Part shown: in pieces, positions 7,728 through 17,711 of the stretch
How positions within the stretch are numbered: position 1 is the first letter of the stretch
Layout of the letters: every line of letters starts with the position of its first letter
Source of the DNA: Vibrio sp. RE88
Lineage (GTDB): Bacteria; Pseudomonadota; Gammaproteobacteria; Enterobacterales; Vibrionaceae
Direction of reading: 5' to 3'
Assembly (NCBI RefSeq): GCF_013113835.1
Contig: NZ_VTYQ01000003.1
Location: 1-64,000, forward strand
Length of the DNA stretch: 64,000 nucleotides
Position numbers and translations under genes: made by a program
The notes under the pieces: generated by a model
Seen by the model: the letters and a program-made list of their open reading frames with translations, nothing else
The model's database searches: none
What the model was told of the DNA's origin: nothing

Positions 7728-9142
7728 GCAAATTTCCTAACACTAACTACAAACAAAATCATGAGCACTGGGTAACGAATTGCATCTAACCCAAATGACA
7801 ACACACTGCTTCGAGAAACCAACACTTCACTGTACTCAAACAACCAATATATCGCGACCATGGATATGGTGATCGGAATAGTCAGCTCTGCTGTGATTTT
7901 CTTTTCGTTTTCATCCGCCGTATAAATCACTCCTAACGCAGTGCCAATGATCCCAAGCCAAATACCAAATACCGGAATTGGCCATACAGAGACCATCACC
8001 AAGCCAGCGGCAATCAACACAAACCAAAGTGCTTTCAACTGTATCAATGTCATCAATTCTACGTCAGGTTTGTTATCTAAGCGGATCAAATGCCAGGCGC
8101 ACAAACCACCAATCAGCAAACCACTCACCATATCGACAATAAAGTGTGTCCCGGTGTAAAAACTGGAAATAGCAAGCCAAGCAATCAAGCCCACACTAGT
8201 CGCTGCAAGGTAATCTGGCCCGTTCTCCCTCATTTTGTTTAGTAGTAAGGTGATCACGCACATCCATACTGCAAACGGCAAACTCGGTAAGCTGTAACCT
8301 GAGAATTGTGGTAAAGCCCTGCTCGCAAGATAGACCTGTGGTGGAGGGAGCTGAAACCCCTGTTTCGCCAGTAAAACAATCAATGACGTAATCGTTACGG
8401 CGAAAAACACTTTATAGCTAAAATCTCGCCCAAAACGCCAATAAAGATAGGGAAAGAGAACCAGCAGAATGATGGGATGATTCAGTTGAAGGCTTAACTT
8501 AAACAGTTCTTCAATAATGGCTTCGGCATGAGTTGGTAGCTTGTCTAGCAACAAACGGAACTCATTTAACCAAGCCAACTCCATTTGATTAAAGGTAGGC
8601 GCAGATTCAACCAAGTTATCCACATATCGAACAGGCTGAGGGGTTGCTTGTTCAAAATACCCTGCAATCCGTTTAAGTTGTTCTGGGAATCGGTATTCCT
8701 GAGCATTGATCATCTCTGGCGAAATTAACATTGCCGACGCAATTTCAACGCCATAATGCGGTGCAAACCATATTGGTAATTGGTGTGCATCAAATGAATC
8801 ATCAATGTGAAACGCCACAATTTCAGAATCAGATATACAATCGTAATAAATCGTGTTGTTTCTCTGACCCAGAACTTTATTGATTGAAACAACCAGCCCT
8901 GTTTCTTCCCAGGTTTCGCGCTGTGCGGCTGATTCTGGCTTTTCGCCTCGTTTCACATTGCCTGCAGGCAACCATGACTTGCCAGTCAAAATTTCATTAA
9001 CAAGCACCAGCTTATCATCCGCTCTGATGACACAGGCGGCGCCTTCTATTTCTGGCTGTTTTTGCTCAGCGAAAAGCAAAGATGAGAAAAATGTGAGTGT
9101 AAAAAACAGAAACACTCGATCCAACTGCTTAAAAATGGTCAT
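7715..9142 (-). CDS. Exported Nudix hydrolase fused to PAP2-like membrane domain
   Basis: A 475-residue two-domain protein. An N-terminal signal peptide or anchor (about residues 9-25, ending LLFAEQ) precedes a Nudix domain (about 32-165) with a near-complete Nudix box, G-x5-E-x7-RETWEETGL. From about residue 215 there are at least six hydrophobic helices resembling a PAP2 phosphatase. PAP2 motif III keeps its His and Asp (GTHFIVDMVSG), but motif I has KQGFQLPPP instead of K-x6-RP and motif II has PSLP instead of PSGH, so the usual catalytic His of motif II is absent. It may act on a lipid- or nucleotide-diphosphate in the periplasm; the substrate is unknown. It is co-transcribed 14 bases after a GNAT gene. 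Confidence 0.8.
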   Translation of the reverse strand: MTIFKQLDRVFLFFTLTFFSSLLFAEQKQPEIEGAACVIRADDKLVLVNEILTGKSWLPAGNVKRGEKPESAAQRETWEETGLVVSINKVLGQRNNTIYYDCISDSEIVAFHIDDSFDAHQLPIWFAPHYGVEIASAMLISPEMINAQEYRFPEQLKRIAGYFEQATPQPVRYVDNLVESAPTFNQMELAWLNEFRLLLDKLPTHAEAIIEELFKLSLQLNHPIILLVLFPYLYWRFGRDFSYKVFFAVTITSLIVLLAKQGFQLPPPQVYLASRALPQFSGYSLPSLPFAVWMCVITLLLNKMRENGPDYLAATSVGLIAWLAISSFYTGTHFIVDMVSGLLIGGLCAWHLIRLDNKPDVELMTLIQLKALWFVLIAAGLVMVSVWPIPVFGIWLGIIGTALGVIYTADENEKKITAELTIPITISMVAIYWLFEYSEVLVSRSSVLSFGLDAIRYPVLMILFVVSVRKFAKAA

Positions 9143-9156
9143 TTATTACTTCTTGT

Positions 9157-9633
9157 TTAACCCACTGGTTTGCGGAGCCAATGGATGTGATGTTCGAAAC
9201 CCAGTTCTTTATAAAAATCCAGCGCATTGCTGTTGAAATTCCACACTTCAACAAAGATCTGTTTTACGCCATAGTCATCAAAACGCTGTTCAATCGACTT
9301 GCATAATTGTTTTGCAATACCCGACTTACGACACTCTGGAAGAACATAAAGTTCATCGATACTGCCCATTTGTACGGGTTTACTCACGCTGGAAATCAGC
9401 TCGCAAAAATGACCGGATACAAAACCAACAATCCGTTGACCTTCAAAAGCAATTAGTACAATACATTCTGGGTCATCTAAGTATCGAGCGATGCTCTTTT
9501 CCTGCTCTATATCTTCTGCAGTTTTAAAGTGTTCAGGACATTGGTGATGATGTTCATCGTGCAACCTGAACATCATGTCATTGAGCGATTCTAAGTCCTG
9601 CGCTTGAGCGACTCTAATTTCTAATTTGTGCAT
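9157..9633 (-). CDS. GNAT family N-acetyltransferase
   Basis: A 158-residue acetyl-CoA-dependent acetyltransferase of the GNAT fold. It has the beta4 segment IVGFVSGHF, the acetyl-CoA pyrophosphate-binding region (LYVLPECRKSGIAKQL, an R/Q-x-x-G-x-A/G variant) and the C-terminal VEVWNFNSNALDFYKELGF motif. The start MHKLEIRVAQ is chosen because it begins at the first fold strand; an upstream ATG adding 15 residues is possible, and neither has a clear ribosome site. The substrate cannot be read from sequence. It is the first gene of a pair with the Nudix-PAP2 gene. Confidence 0.85.
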   Translation of the reverse strand: MHKLEIRVAQAQDLESLNDMMFRLHDEHHHQCPEHFKTAEDIEQEKSIARYLDDPECIVLIAFEGQRIVGFVSGHFCELISSVSKPVQMGSIDELYVLPECRKSGIAKQLCKSIEQRFDDYGVKQIFVEVWNFNSNALDFYKELGFEHHIHWLRKPVG

Positions 9634-9692
9634 ATTTATTTTGATGTCGCAAATAAAACCACAGTGTGAGTCGAACATAAAAATTTATCAAC

Positions 9693-9717
9693 AAAAAAGC
9701 CCCTTAAAGAAGGGGCT
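9693..9717 (-). terminator. Terminator of the prp operon
   Basis: Read leftward, AGCCCCTT (9710-9717) pairs with AAGGGGCT (9698-9705), and a run of six T follows. It lies 28 bases after the prpE stop codon and ends the propionate operon before the GNAT gene. Confidence 0.88.
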
Positions 9718-9745
9718 AATTAGTGATTATGGAACGCCGTCTCAA

Positions 9746-11623
9746 CTATGATTCGAGGGCTTTCTGAATTTCTTCCAGACTCGTCGGATCATCGATGGTT
9801 GAAGGAACAGTATACTTTTCACCATCGGCTATTTGTCGAATGGTCTTGCGAAGGATTTTACCCGAACGCGTTTTCGGTAGACGCTCAACGACCAGCGCGT
9901 GCTTAAAGCAAGCAACTGCGCCTATTTCATCGCGTACCTTGCCCACGAGCTCACCTTCAAGTTGCAAGTCATCGACTTTGACACCGTCTTTTAGGACCAC
10001 AAATCCTAATGGTAGCTGCCCTTTTAAGTCATCATGCACACCGACAACCGCACATTCCGCAATGGCTGGATGACCACCAACAATTTCTTCCATTTCACCG
10101 GTCGACAATCGATGTCCGGCGACATTAATCACATCATCGATACGGCCCATAATAAACAAGTAGCCATCTTCGTCTAGGTAACCACCATCACCTGACACAT
10201 AGTAGCCTGGGAACTGGCTCAAATATCCCGACTCAAATCGGTCATGGTTACGCCACACGGTAGGCAAACAGCTAGGTGGCAATGGGCGTTTCAACGCAAC
10301 AAAACCTTGTTTATTCGGCGCGACAGGCTCACCTAGCTCATCCAATATTTCAACCTGATAACCGGGGATAGGTTTAGTCGCTGAACCTGCCTTAACAGGC
10401 ATCAACTCAATCCCCGTTGGGTTACCCGCAATTGCCCAACCTGTTTCCGTTTGCCACCAGTGGTCCACAACCGGTTTGTCGGTTTTACTTTCTACCCACT
10501 CCAAGGTTGGAGGGTCTAAACGTTCCCCCGCCATAAAGATGGTTTTTAGATTCGACAGGTCATATTGCTTGAGGTACTCACCGTCTGGGTCTTCTTTCTT
10601 GATGGCACGGAAAGCAGTTGGTGCAGAGAATAATACATCGACCTTATACTCTTCACACACACGCCAAAAGGCGCCTGGGTTTGGCGTTCTCACAGGCTTT
10701 CCTTCAAACAAAATCGTTGTGCAGCCATGAATGAGCGGCGCATAGACAATATAAGAATGCCCGACTACCCAGCCCACATCAGAAGCCGCCCAATAAACAC
10801 CATCCTGAGGAACGTTGTAAATGGCACTCATTGAGTACTTCATTGCGACAGCATGGCCTCCGTTGTCACGTACGACTCCTTTCGGTTTTCCGGTTGTGCC
10901 TGAGGTGTAAAGAATGTAGAGAGGGTCAGTGGCCAGAACGGGTACGCACGCATGAGGTAAAGCGTTGTTGTACGCCTGCATCCAATCCACGTCTCGCGCC
11001 TGACTTAATTCAGCCTCACACTGGGGGCGTTGTAATATCAAAACCTTTTCAGGTTTCCAGCGGCTATCCATCACTGCTTTATCAACCATAGGTTTATATG
11101 GGATGACCTTATTGATCTCGATACCACAAGACGCGGTCATGATAACTTTTGGCTCAGCATCTTCTATCCGTACCGCAAGCTCGTTTGGGGCAAAGCCTCC
11201 AAATACCACAGAGTGAATGGCCCCTAAACGTGCACATGCCAACATTGCCATTGCGGCTTCTGGAATCATTGGCATGTAGATAACAACTCGATCGCCTTTC
11301 TCCACCCCTTGCTCTGCTAGCATCCCTGCGATCTTGGCGACCTTATCCCTAAGCTCTTTGTATGTGTACTTTTGATTGTTACCGGTGACAGGAGAGTCAT
11401 AGATAAGTGCTGTTGTCTCCCCTCTTCCTTGTTCACAGTGGTAATCGAGTGCAAGCCAACAAGTGTTAAGCACACCATCAGGGAACCAACGTTCAATACC
11501 GTTTTCATCCTTTTGCAAAATGGTCTTTGGTTGCTCAAACCAGTCCAATTGCTCGGCTTGCGCTTTCCAAAATTGCTGTGGGTTTTCCTGAGCCCAAAGG
11601 TATTCTTTCTGATATGCAGACAT
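9746..11623 (-). CDS. prpE: Propionyl-CoA synthetase
   Basis: Activates propionate to propionyl-CoA with ATP and CoA, the entry step of the 2-methylcitrate cycle. The 625-residue protein has the acetyl-CoA synthetase N-terminal segment (WFEQPKTIL), the AMP-binding P-loop YTSGTTGKPKG, the adenylate motif WWQTETGW, YVSGDGGY, and the C-terminal TRSGKILRK with the catalytic, potentially acetylated Lys. The start MSAYQKEYLW has a GGAGG ribosome site about eight bases upstream, so the longer frame is rejected. It is the last gene of prpR-B-C-acnD-F-E. PrpE rather than Acs is supported by the operon. Confidence 0.95.
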   Translation of the reverse strand: MSAYQKEYLWAQENPQQFWKAQAEQLDWFEQPKTILQKDENGIERWFPDGVLNTCWLALDYHCEQGRGETTALIYDSPVTGNNQKYTYKELRDKVAKIAGMLAEQGVEKGDRVVIYMPMIPEAAMAMLACARLGAIHSVVFGGFAPNELAVRIEDAEPKVIMTASCGIEINKVIPYKPMVDKAVMDSRWKPEKVLILQRPQCEAELSQARDVDWMQAYNNALPHACVPVLATDPLYILYTSGTTGKPKGVVRDNGGHAVAMKYSMSAIYNVPQDGVYWAASDVGWVVGHSYIVYAPLIHGCTTILFEGKPVRTPNPGAFWRVCEEYKVDVLFSAPTAFRAIKKEDPDGEYLKQYDLSNLKTIFMAGERLDPPTLEWVESKTDKPVVDHWWQTETGWAIAGNPTGIELMPVKAGSATKPIPGYQVEILDELGEPVAPNKQGFVALKRPLPPSCLPTVWRNHDRFESGYLSQFPGYYVSGDGGYLDEDGYLFIMGRIDDVINVAGHRLSTGEMEEIVGGHPAIAECAVVGVHDDLKGQLPLGFVVLKDGVKVDDLQLEGELVGKVRDEIGAVACFKHALVVERLPKTRSGKILRKTIRQIADGEKYTVPSTIDDPTSLEEIQKALES

Positions 11624-11680
11624 AATGCTTCCTCCAGTATGTCCTGACATTACTTACATCGGGTTTGTTACCGACGAGAT

Positions 11681-12871
11681 TTATTCTTCAAAGACATTGG
11701 AGGGAACACGCACAAAGCCCTCCATCAAAATACGAGCGCTTCGGCTCATTGCGGCTTTTTCTACTACCCAGCCTTGGTTGGAATGAGTGGCCCGAGCACC
11801 TACTTTTAGCGTTCCGGACGGATGCCCAAAAGTCACTGAATGCTTCTCACCGCCTCCAGCGGCCAAATTGACTAATGTCCCCGGCACACAAGAAGCTGAC
11901 GCAATGGCAACTGCGGCCGTTCCCATCATCGCGTGATGTAACTGGCCCATAGATAAAGCTCTCACCAGCAAATCAACGTCATTATCGTCAATCTGTTTTC
12001 CGCTTGAGGCTTGATAGCTCTTCGCTTTGCTAACAAAAGCCACCTTAGGGGTGTGTTGGCGAGACTCTGCTTCTTCAACCTTATCAATAAGCCCCATTTT
12101 GAGTGCGCCATAAGCTCGGATCTTTTCAAATCGTGCTAATGCCAACTCGTCACTATTGATATCTTGTTGAAGCTCAGTGCCGGAGTAACCAAGGGCATCG
12201 GCATCAATAAAAATCGTTGGGATACCAGCATTAATCAAAGTAGCGTTAAATGTACCAACCTCAGGTACTTCAAGATCATCGACTAAATTTCCCGTTGGAA
12301 ACATACTTCCATCACCCGCAGCAGGGTGCATGAAATCCACTTGAATTTCAGCCGCAGGAAAAGTCACCCCGTCTAGCTCAAAGTCTCCAGTTTCTTGAAC
12401 AAGTCCATTGAGGATAGGCACGTGGATGACAATCGTTTTTCCGATATTGGCCTGCCACACTTTCACCGCAACCACACCATTTTCAGGTATACGCTCTGCA
12501 GGGATTAGCCCGGCATGAATCGCAAACGGGCCAACCGCCGCCGATAGGTTTCCACAATTTCCGCTCCAATCAACAAAAGGCTTATCAATGGAAACTTGCC
12601 CAAATAGGTAATCCACATCGTGCTCTGGCTGACTGCTCGGTGAAACGATGACGGTTTTGCTTGTACTCGAAGTTGCCCCTCCCATACCATCGATTTGTTT
12701 AGCATAGGGATCGGGGCTACCAATGACTCTTAGCAGCAACGCATCTCGAGCCTTTCCCGGTTTTTGTGCCTCTTCGGGTAAATCAGAAAGATTAAAGAAC
12801 ACACCTTTACTCGTACCGCCTCGCATATAGGTCGCGGCGACCTTTATCTGGCTCGGTCTAATGTTACTCAT
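11681..12871 (-). CDS. prpF: 2-methylaconitate cis-trans isomerase
   Basis: PrpF isomerises the 2-methylaconitate product of AcnD so that AcnB-type aconitase can hydrate it, making AcnD functional in vivo. The 396-residue protein has the diaminopimelate-epimerase-like fold signatures: the N-terminal ATYMRGGTSKGVFF, the DGMGGATSSTSK segment, and DWSGNCGNLSAAVGPFAI in mid-protein. The ATG is preceded by GGAG, and an upstream GTG in frame is less likely. It starts nine bases after the acnD stop codon and is translated with it. Cytoplasmic. The acnD-prpF pair replaces prpD, as in Shewanella and Vibrio. Confidence 0.95.
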   Translation of the reverse strand: MSNIRPSQIKVAATYMRGGTSKGVFFNLSDLPEEAQKPGKARDALLLRVIGSPDPYAKQIDGMGGATSSTSKTVIVSPSSQPEHDVDYLFGQVSIDKPFVDWSGNCGNLSAAVGPFAIHAGLIPAERIPENGVVAVKVWQANIGKTIVIHVPILNGLVQETGDFELDGVTFPAAEIQVDFMHPAAGDGSMFPTGNLVDDLEVPEVGTFNATLINAGIPTIFIDADALGYSGTELQQDINSDELALARFEKIRAYGALKMGLIDKVEEAESRQHTPKVAFVSKAKSYQASSGKQIDDNDVDLLVRALSMGQLHHAMMGTAAVAIASASCVPGTLVNLAAGGGEKHSVTFGHPSGTLKVGARATHSNQGWVVEKAAMSRSARILMEGFVRVPSNVFEE

Positions 12872-12880
12872 AATCACTCC

Positions 12881-15472
12881 TTATTGAGCCAGAAAGTCTT
12901 GAGCGAAGCGTTGCAATACACCACCCGCGTTGTAAACAGAGACTTCGTCGGCGGTATCGAGTCGACACGTGACCGGCACGTCCAGCTTTTCACCGTTCTG
13001 ACGCGTCACAACTAAGGCAAGGTCAGTCCCTGGCTTAATCTCACCAATCACGTCATAAAGTTCGGTCCCATCAAGCATTAACGTCTGGCGGTTGACACCT
13101 TCTTTAAACTGCAAAGGAAGCACGCCCATCCCCACAAGATTGGTTCTGTGGATACGCTCAAAACCTTCGGCAACGATAGCTTCGACGCCTGCCAAGCGAA
13201 CGCCTTTTGCCGCCCAGTCACGAGATGAGCCTTGACCATAATCGGCTCCTGCAACAACAATGAGGGGTTGTTTTCGGTTCATGTAGGTTTCGATAGCTTC
13301 CCACATACGCGTGACCTTTCCTTCAGGCTCAATACGAGCCAGAGAACCTTGAACAACTTCGCCTTCGTCTCTAACCATTTCGTTAAATAACTTAGGATTC
13401 GCAAAGGTCGCACGCTGCGCGGTAAGGTGGTCTCCACGGTGAGTCGCGTAGGAGTTAAAGTCTTCTTCAGGAACTCCCATTTTCGCTAGGTACTCACCTG
13501 CAGCGCTGGACGCAAGAATGGCGTTAGAGGGAGACAAATGGTCGGTTGTAATGTTGTCACCGAGTATTGCTAGAGGCCTCATTGAAGACAGTGTTCTTTC
13601 ACCCGCTAATGCGCCTTCCCAATAAGGGGGTCTGCGAATATAGGTACTTTGCGGCCGCCAATCGTATAAAGGATTACTGTTGCTTTGTTCATCATCAAGT
13701 TTAAACATTTGAATATAAACTTGATTAAACTGCTCGGGTCTAACGTACTTACCCACAACCGCGTCAATTTCTTCATCAGTTGGCCAAAGGTCATTGAGGT
13801 AGATAGGCTTGCCGTCAGCGTCTGTACCCAACGTATCTCGCTCGATATCGAAGCGAATCGTCCCTGCCAACGCATAAGCAACAACCAAAGGCGGTGACGC
13901 CAAAAATGCTTGTTTCGCATAAGGATGGATACGCCCGTCGAAGTTGCGGTTACCAGAAAGCACCGCCGTCGAATACAAATCTCGTTCAATGATTTCTTGC
14001 TGAATCTCAGGGTCTAACGCACCACTCATCCCGTTACATGTCGTACACGCATACGCGACGATACCAAAGCCTAGTTTTTCCATCTCTTCAAGCAAACCTG
14101 CTTCTTCAAGATACAACTTCGCAACTTTTGAACCCGGAGCGAAAGACGACTTCACCCATGGCTTGCGGACAAGGCCCAATTGGTTGGCTTTCTTGGCAAC
14201 CAAGCCTGCGGCGACAACGTTTCTTGGGTTACTGGTGTTCGTACAAGAGGTAATCGCTGCAATAATTACCGCGCCATCTGGCAATTGACCTTCACTCTCT
14301 TGCCACTGGCCTGCAATACCCTGTGACGCTAGCTCTGACGTTGGTAAGCGGCGATGTGGATTCGAAGGGCCGGCCATATTGCGTGTCACTGCAGACAAAT
14401 CAAACTCAAGCACACGTTCGTATTGCGCCGTATCTAAATCATCAGCCCAAAGGCCTGTTTGCTTGGCGTAGTTCTCAACCAGTTCAACTTGTTGGTCATC
14501 CCGCCCCGTCAATTTTAGGTAGGTAAGCGTTTGTTCATCAATGTAGAACATGCCTGCTGTCGCACCGTATTCAGGCGTCATATTGGAGATGGTTGCGCGA
14601 TCACCAATTGTTAGGTCACTGGCACCTTCACCAAAGAACTCAAGGTACGATGAGACAACACGCTCATTTCGTAAGAACTCAGTGATAGCAAGAACGATAT
14701 CCGTGGCGGTAATACCAGGTTGGCGTTTACCGGTGAGCTTAACACCCACAATATCCGGTAGGCGCATCATTGATGGTCGGCCTAACATTACTGTTTCAGC
14801 TTCAAGCCCGCCAACACCAATGGCAATAACACCTAATGCGTCCACATGCGGGGTATGACTGTCAGTTCCGACACAGGTGTCTGGGTAAGCAATACCATGC
14901 TTGGCTTGCACTACAGGTGACATTTTTTCGAGATTAATCTGGTGCATAATGCCGTTACCTGCAGGAATAACGCTGACATTTTCGAATGCCGTTTTACACC
15001 ACTCGATAAAGTGAAAACGGTCTTCATTCCGACGCTCTTCGATCGCGCGGTTTTTCTCGAACGCATCAGATTCAAAACCCGCATGCTCCACCGCCAGAGA
15101 GTGGTCGACGATCAGCTGGGTTTCTACCACAGGGTTCACTTTAGCGGGGTCGCCTCCTTGGTCTGCAATTGCATCACGTAAACCGGCTAAATCAACTAAA
15201 GCGGTTTGCCCCAAAATATCGTGACAAACCACGCGTGCAGGGTACCAAGGAAAGTCTAAATCGCGTTTGCGATCAATTAGTTGTTTAAGAGAGGCTGTTA
15301 GAGACTCAGGATCACACCGTCGCACTAATTGTTCAGCAAGAACTCGCGACGTGTAAGGGAGAGTCTCATAAGCTCCTGGCGTAATATCATTGACTGCTTC
15401 TCGGGCATCGAAAAAATCAAGATGAGATCCCGGAAGCGACTTACGATATTTTGAATTCACTGTACTACTCAT
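12881..15472 (-). CDS. acnD: Fe/S-dependent 2-methylisocitrate dehydratase
   Basis: An aconitase-superfamily enzyme of 863 residues that dehydrates 2-methylcitrate to 2-methylaconitate. The three iron-sulfur ligands are visible in TSCTNTSNP and CTTCNGMSG. Other family segments are VGTDSHTPHVDALG, GDNITTDHLSPSN and the swivel-domain GSSRDWAAKG. The start MSSTVNSKYRK has GGAAG upstream; a longer frame upstream is noise. It is slightly shorter than AcnA and lies between prpC and prpF, which identifies it as AcnD rather than the TCA aconitase. It needs PrpF for full function, by family knowledge. Confidence 0.95.
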   Translation of the reverse strand: MSSTVNSKYRKSLPGSHLDFFDAREAVNDITPGAYETLPYTSRVLAEQLVRRCDPESLTASLKQLIDRKRDLDFPWYPARVVCHDILGQTALVDLAGLRDAIADQGGDPAKVNPVVETQLIVDHSLAVEHAGFESDAFEKNRAIEERRNEDRFHFIEWCKTAFENVSVIPAGNGIMHQINLEKMSPVVQAKHGIAYPDTCVGTDSHTPHVDALGVIAIGVGGLEAETVMLGRPSMMRLPDIVGVKLTGKRQPGITATDIVLAITEFLRNERVVSSYLEFFGEGASDLTIGDRATISNMTPEYGATAGMFYIDEQTLTYLKLTGRDDQQVELVENYAKQTGLWADDLDTAQYERVLEFDLSAVTRNMAGPSNPHRRLPTSELASQGIAGQWQESEGQLPDGAVIIAAITSCTNTSNPRNVVAAGLVAKKANQLGLVRKPWVKSSFAPGSKVAKLYLEEAGLLEEMEKLGFGIVAYACTTCNGMSGALDPEIQQEIIERDLYSTAVLSGNRNFDGRIHPYAKQAFLASPPLVVAYALAGTIRFDIERDTLGTDADGKPIYLNDLWPTDEEIDAVVGKYVRPEQFNQVYIQMFKLDDEQSNSNPLYDWRPQSTYIRRPPYWEGALAGERTLSSMRPLAILGDNITTDHLSPSNAILASSAAGEYLAKMGVPEEDFNSYATHRGDHLTAQRATFANPKLFNEMVRDEGEVVQGSLARIEPEGKVTRMWEAIETYMNRKQPLIVVAGADYGQGSSRDWAAKGVRLAGVEAIVAEGFERIHRTNLVGMGVLPLQFKEGVNRQTLMLDGTELYDVIGEIKPGTDLALVVTRQNGEKLDVPVTCRLDTADEVSVYNAGGVLQRFAQDFLAQ

Positions 15473-15507
15473 ATCATTGCTTCCATTCAGATAATATTCG
15501 GGTATCC

Positions 15508-15537
15508 GAGCCTCCCTACAAGCTGGCAAGGAGGCTC
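15508..15537 (-). other. Intercistronic hairpin between prpC and acnD
   Basis: GAGCCTCC (15508-15515) pairs perfectly with GGAGGCTC (15530-15537). No T-run follows, so it is not a standard terminator. It may stabilise or separate the prpC and acnD messages. Confidence 0.55.
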
Positions 15538-15552
15538 TTGGGTAACTGGGTG

Positions 15553-16680
15553 TTACCTCTTTTCGATAGGAACCCAATCCTGATGCTCAGGACCTGTGTA
15601 ATCCGCACTTGGGCGAATAATGCGGTTGTTGGCACGTTGCTCATAAACGTGCGCAGCCCAGCCAGTCAGACGGCTCATGACGAAGATAGGTGTAAACAAC
15701 TTGGTTGGAATGTCCATAAAGTGGTACGCCGAAGCATGGAAAAAATCTGCATTACAGAACAGTCCCTTTTCACGTTTCATCACCGACTCGACTCGCTCAG
15801 AGACCGTATAAAGGTGCGTATCACCCACTTTATCTGAAAGCTCTTTCGACCAACGTTTGATTAATGCATTTCGAGGGTCACTTTCACGATATATAGCATG
15901 GCCAAAGCCCATAATTTTGTCTTTATTGGCTAGCATCTGCATGATGTTGGTTTCTGCCTCATCAGGCGTCTGCCAGTTTTCGATCATTTCCATCGCAGCT
16001 TCGTTTGCCCCGCCATGGAGTGGACCACGCAAAGTACCAATGGCAGCCGTAATACAAGAATGGATATCCGACAGCGTCGAGGCACACACACGAGCCGCAA
16101 ACGTCGAGGCGTTAAACTCATGCTCAGCATAGAGAATCAGCGAGCAATGCATGACCTGCTTATGCAGTTCACTCGGATCTTTGTCCGTGAGCATTTTAAG
16201 AAAATAGCCACCAATACAATCTTGAGACTGGTCTTCGGTATCAATTCGAACGCCATCATGACTGAAGCGGTACCAGTAACAAATGACTGCTGGGAATAGC
16301 GCCAACATTCGTTCCGTCGCATCTTGTTGCTCAGAAAAATCCCTTTCCTGTTCAAGGTTGCCAAGAACCGAGCAACCTGTTCGCATCACATCCATAGGGT
16401 GAGCGCTTGCTGGAACCAGTTCCAACGCTTGCTTTAGCTCAGCAGGTAAGCCGCGTAAACCAATCAGACGCGTTTTGTATGCATCCAGCTCCTGCTGCGT
16501 CGGTAAGTGACCACGTAACAGTAGATGGGCTACTTCTTCAAACTGCGCGTTATTGGCTAGATCAGTGATATCGTAACCTCGATACGTCAGACCTGTACCT
16601 GTTTTACCGACGGTGCATAATGCAGTGCTTCCGGCGCTTTGACCTCGTAGGCCTGCACCACCTATCTCTTTAGTAGGCAT
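15553..16680 (-). CDS. prpC: 2-methylcitrate synthase
   Basis: Condenses propionyl-CoA with oxaloacetate to 2-methylcitrate. The 375-residue type I citrate-synthase fold shows SAHPMDVMRTG, LHGGANEAAMEM and GFGHAIYRESDPR, which hold catalytic histidines, and a catalytic Asp in the FFHASAYHFMDIP region near the C terminus. The length is that of PrpC and shorter than GltA (about 430). It follows prpB and precedes acnD, with an 80-base gap containing a hairpin. Cytoplasmic. Identity as PrpC rather than GltA rests on length and operon. Confidence 0.95.
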   Translation of the reverse strand: MPTKEIGGAGLRGQSAGSTALCTVGKTGTGLTYRGYDITDLANNAQFEEVAHLLLRGHLPTQQELDAYKTRLIGLRGLPAELKQALELVPASAHPMDVMRTGCSVLGNLEQERDFSEQQDATERMLALFPAVICYWYRFSHDGVRIDTEDQSQDCIGGYFLKMLTDKDPSELHKQVMHCSLILYAEHEFNASTFAARVCASTLSDIHSCITAAIGTLRGPLHGGANEAAMEMIENWQTPDEAETNIMQMLANKDKIMGFGHAIYRESDPRNALIKRWSKELSDKVGDTHLYTVSERVESVMKREKGLFCNADFFHASAYHFMDIPTKLFTPIFVMSRLTGWAAHVYEQRANNRIIRPSADYTGPEHQDWVPIEKR

Positions 16681-16802
16681 GTTGAACTCCTTTTCTGTCC
16701 GCTCTGCTCTCTGAATGGAGCATTTTCTGTTCGGACAAGTTTCACGTTATTGAATTAAAAGTTTTCCGATACTTTTCTTAGGCTTCCGTTTGTTTCTGTT
16801 GG

Positions 16803-17699
16803 CTATTTTCCTTCTGAAAACAGCTGATCTAATTTGTCTTCGTAATCATGGTACTTGAGGTGTGCATAGAGCTCTTTACGTGTTTGCATCGAATCAAGCA
16901 GTGCCTCTTGATTTCCCTCTTTCAACAGGTGGGCGTACACCATCTCTGCGGCTTTATTCATCGCTCTGAAAGCACTCAATGGATACAGCACCATATCAAC
17001 ATTTGATTTAGCTAACTCTTCACCACCATACAATGGCGTTTGGCCAAATTCGGTAATATTCGCCAATATAGGCACGTGTTTTCCGGTCGCTTGCTTTAGC
17101 GCTTCAGAGAACTGTGAATACTGCTCTAATTTGTTCATCGCCTCTGGGAAGATCATGTCTGCGCCAGCTTCAACACAGGCAATCGCTCGTTCAATGGCGC
17201 TATCCATTCCTTCAACTGCGAGCGCATCAGTACGAGCCATGATGACGAAACTCTCGTCATTGCGTACATCTACCGCGGCTTTAACGCGATCAACCATTTC
17301 CTGTTGACTGACAATGGCTTTGTTTGGTCTGTGACCACAACGCTTTTGGGCCACCTGATCTTCCATATGAACAGCGGCAGCACCGGCTTTTTCCATCGCT
17401 TTGATCGTGCGACCAATATTGAATGCGCCACCAAAACCAGTGTCGATATCCACCAACAAAGGCAGATCACACGCGTTAGTAATGCGGTCAACATCGACCA
17501 AGACGTCATTGAGGGTCGTGATTCCCAAATCAGGGAGACCGTAAGATGCGTTGGCAATACCGCCACCTGACAAATATATCGCTTGGTGACCTATGTTTTT
17601 CGCCATCATGGCGCAGTATGGATTAATCGTACCGACAATCTGCAAAGGATCATTTTGCTCTACGGCGGCTCTGAATTTCGCCCCTGGAGATAAACTCAT
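16803..17699 (-). CDS. prpB: 2-methylisocitrate lyase
   Basis: Cleaves 2-methylisocitrate to pyruvate and succinate, the last step of the methylcitrate cycle. The 298-residue PEP-mutase/isocitrate-lyase superfamily protein has [11 protein letters not shown] at its N terminus, the metal-binding DIDTGFG loop, HMEDQ and the catalytic KRCGH loop, followed by ARTDA and the GADMIFPEA segment. Length is standard. It starts 12 bases after the prpR stop codon, so regulator and enzyme are co-transcribed. Cytoplasmic. Confidence 0.96.
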   Translation of the reverse strand: MSLSPGAKFRAAVEQNDPLQIVGTINPYCAMMAKNIGHQAIYLSGGGIANASYGLPDLGITTLNDVLVDVDRITNACDLPLLVDIDTGFGGAFNIGRTIKAMEKAGAAAVHMEDQVAQKRCGHRPNKAIVSQQEMVDRVKAAVDVRNDESFVIMARTDALAVEGMDSAIERAIACVEAGADMIFPEAMNKLEQYSQFSEALKQATGKHVPILANITEFGQTPLYGGEELAKSNVDMVLYPLSAFRAMNKAAEMVYAHLLKEGNQEALLDSMQTRKELYAHLKYHDYEDKLDQLFSEGK

Positions 17700-17711
17700 G
17701 ACAGTTTCCTT

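Noticed and set aside
15508..15537. prpC-acnD hairpin as a terminator
   Set aside because: No T-run follows it, and the downstream operon must be expressed.
9795..15837. Many rightward frames over the prp operon
   Set aside because: Shadows of well-recognised enzymes on the other strand.
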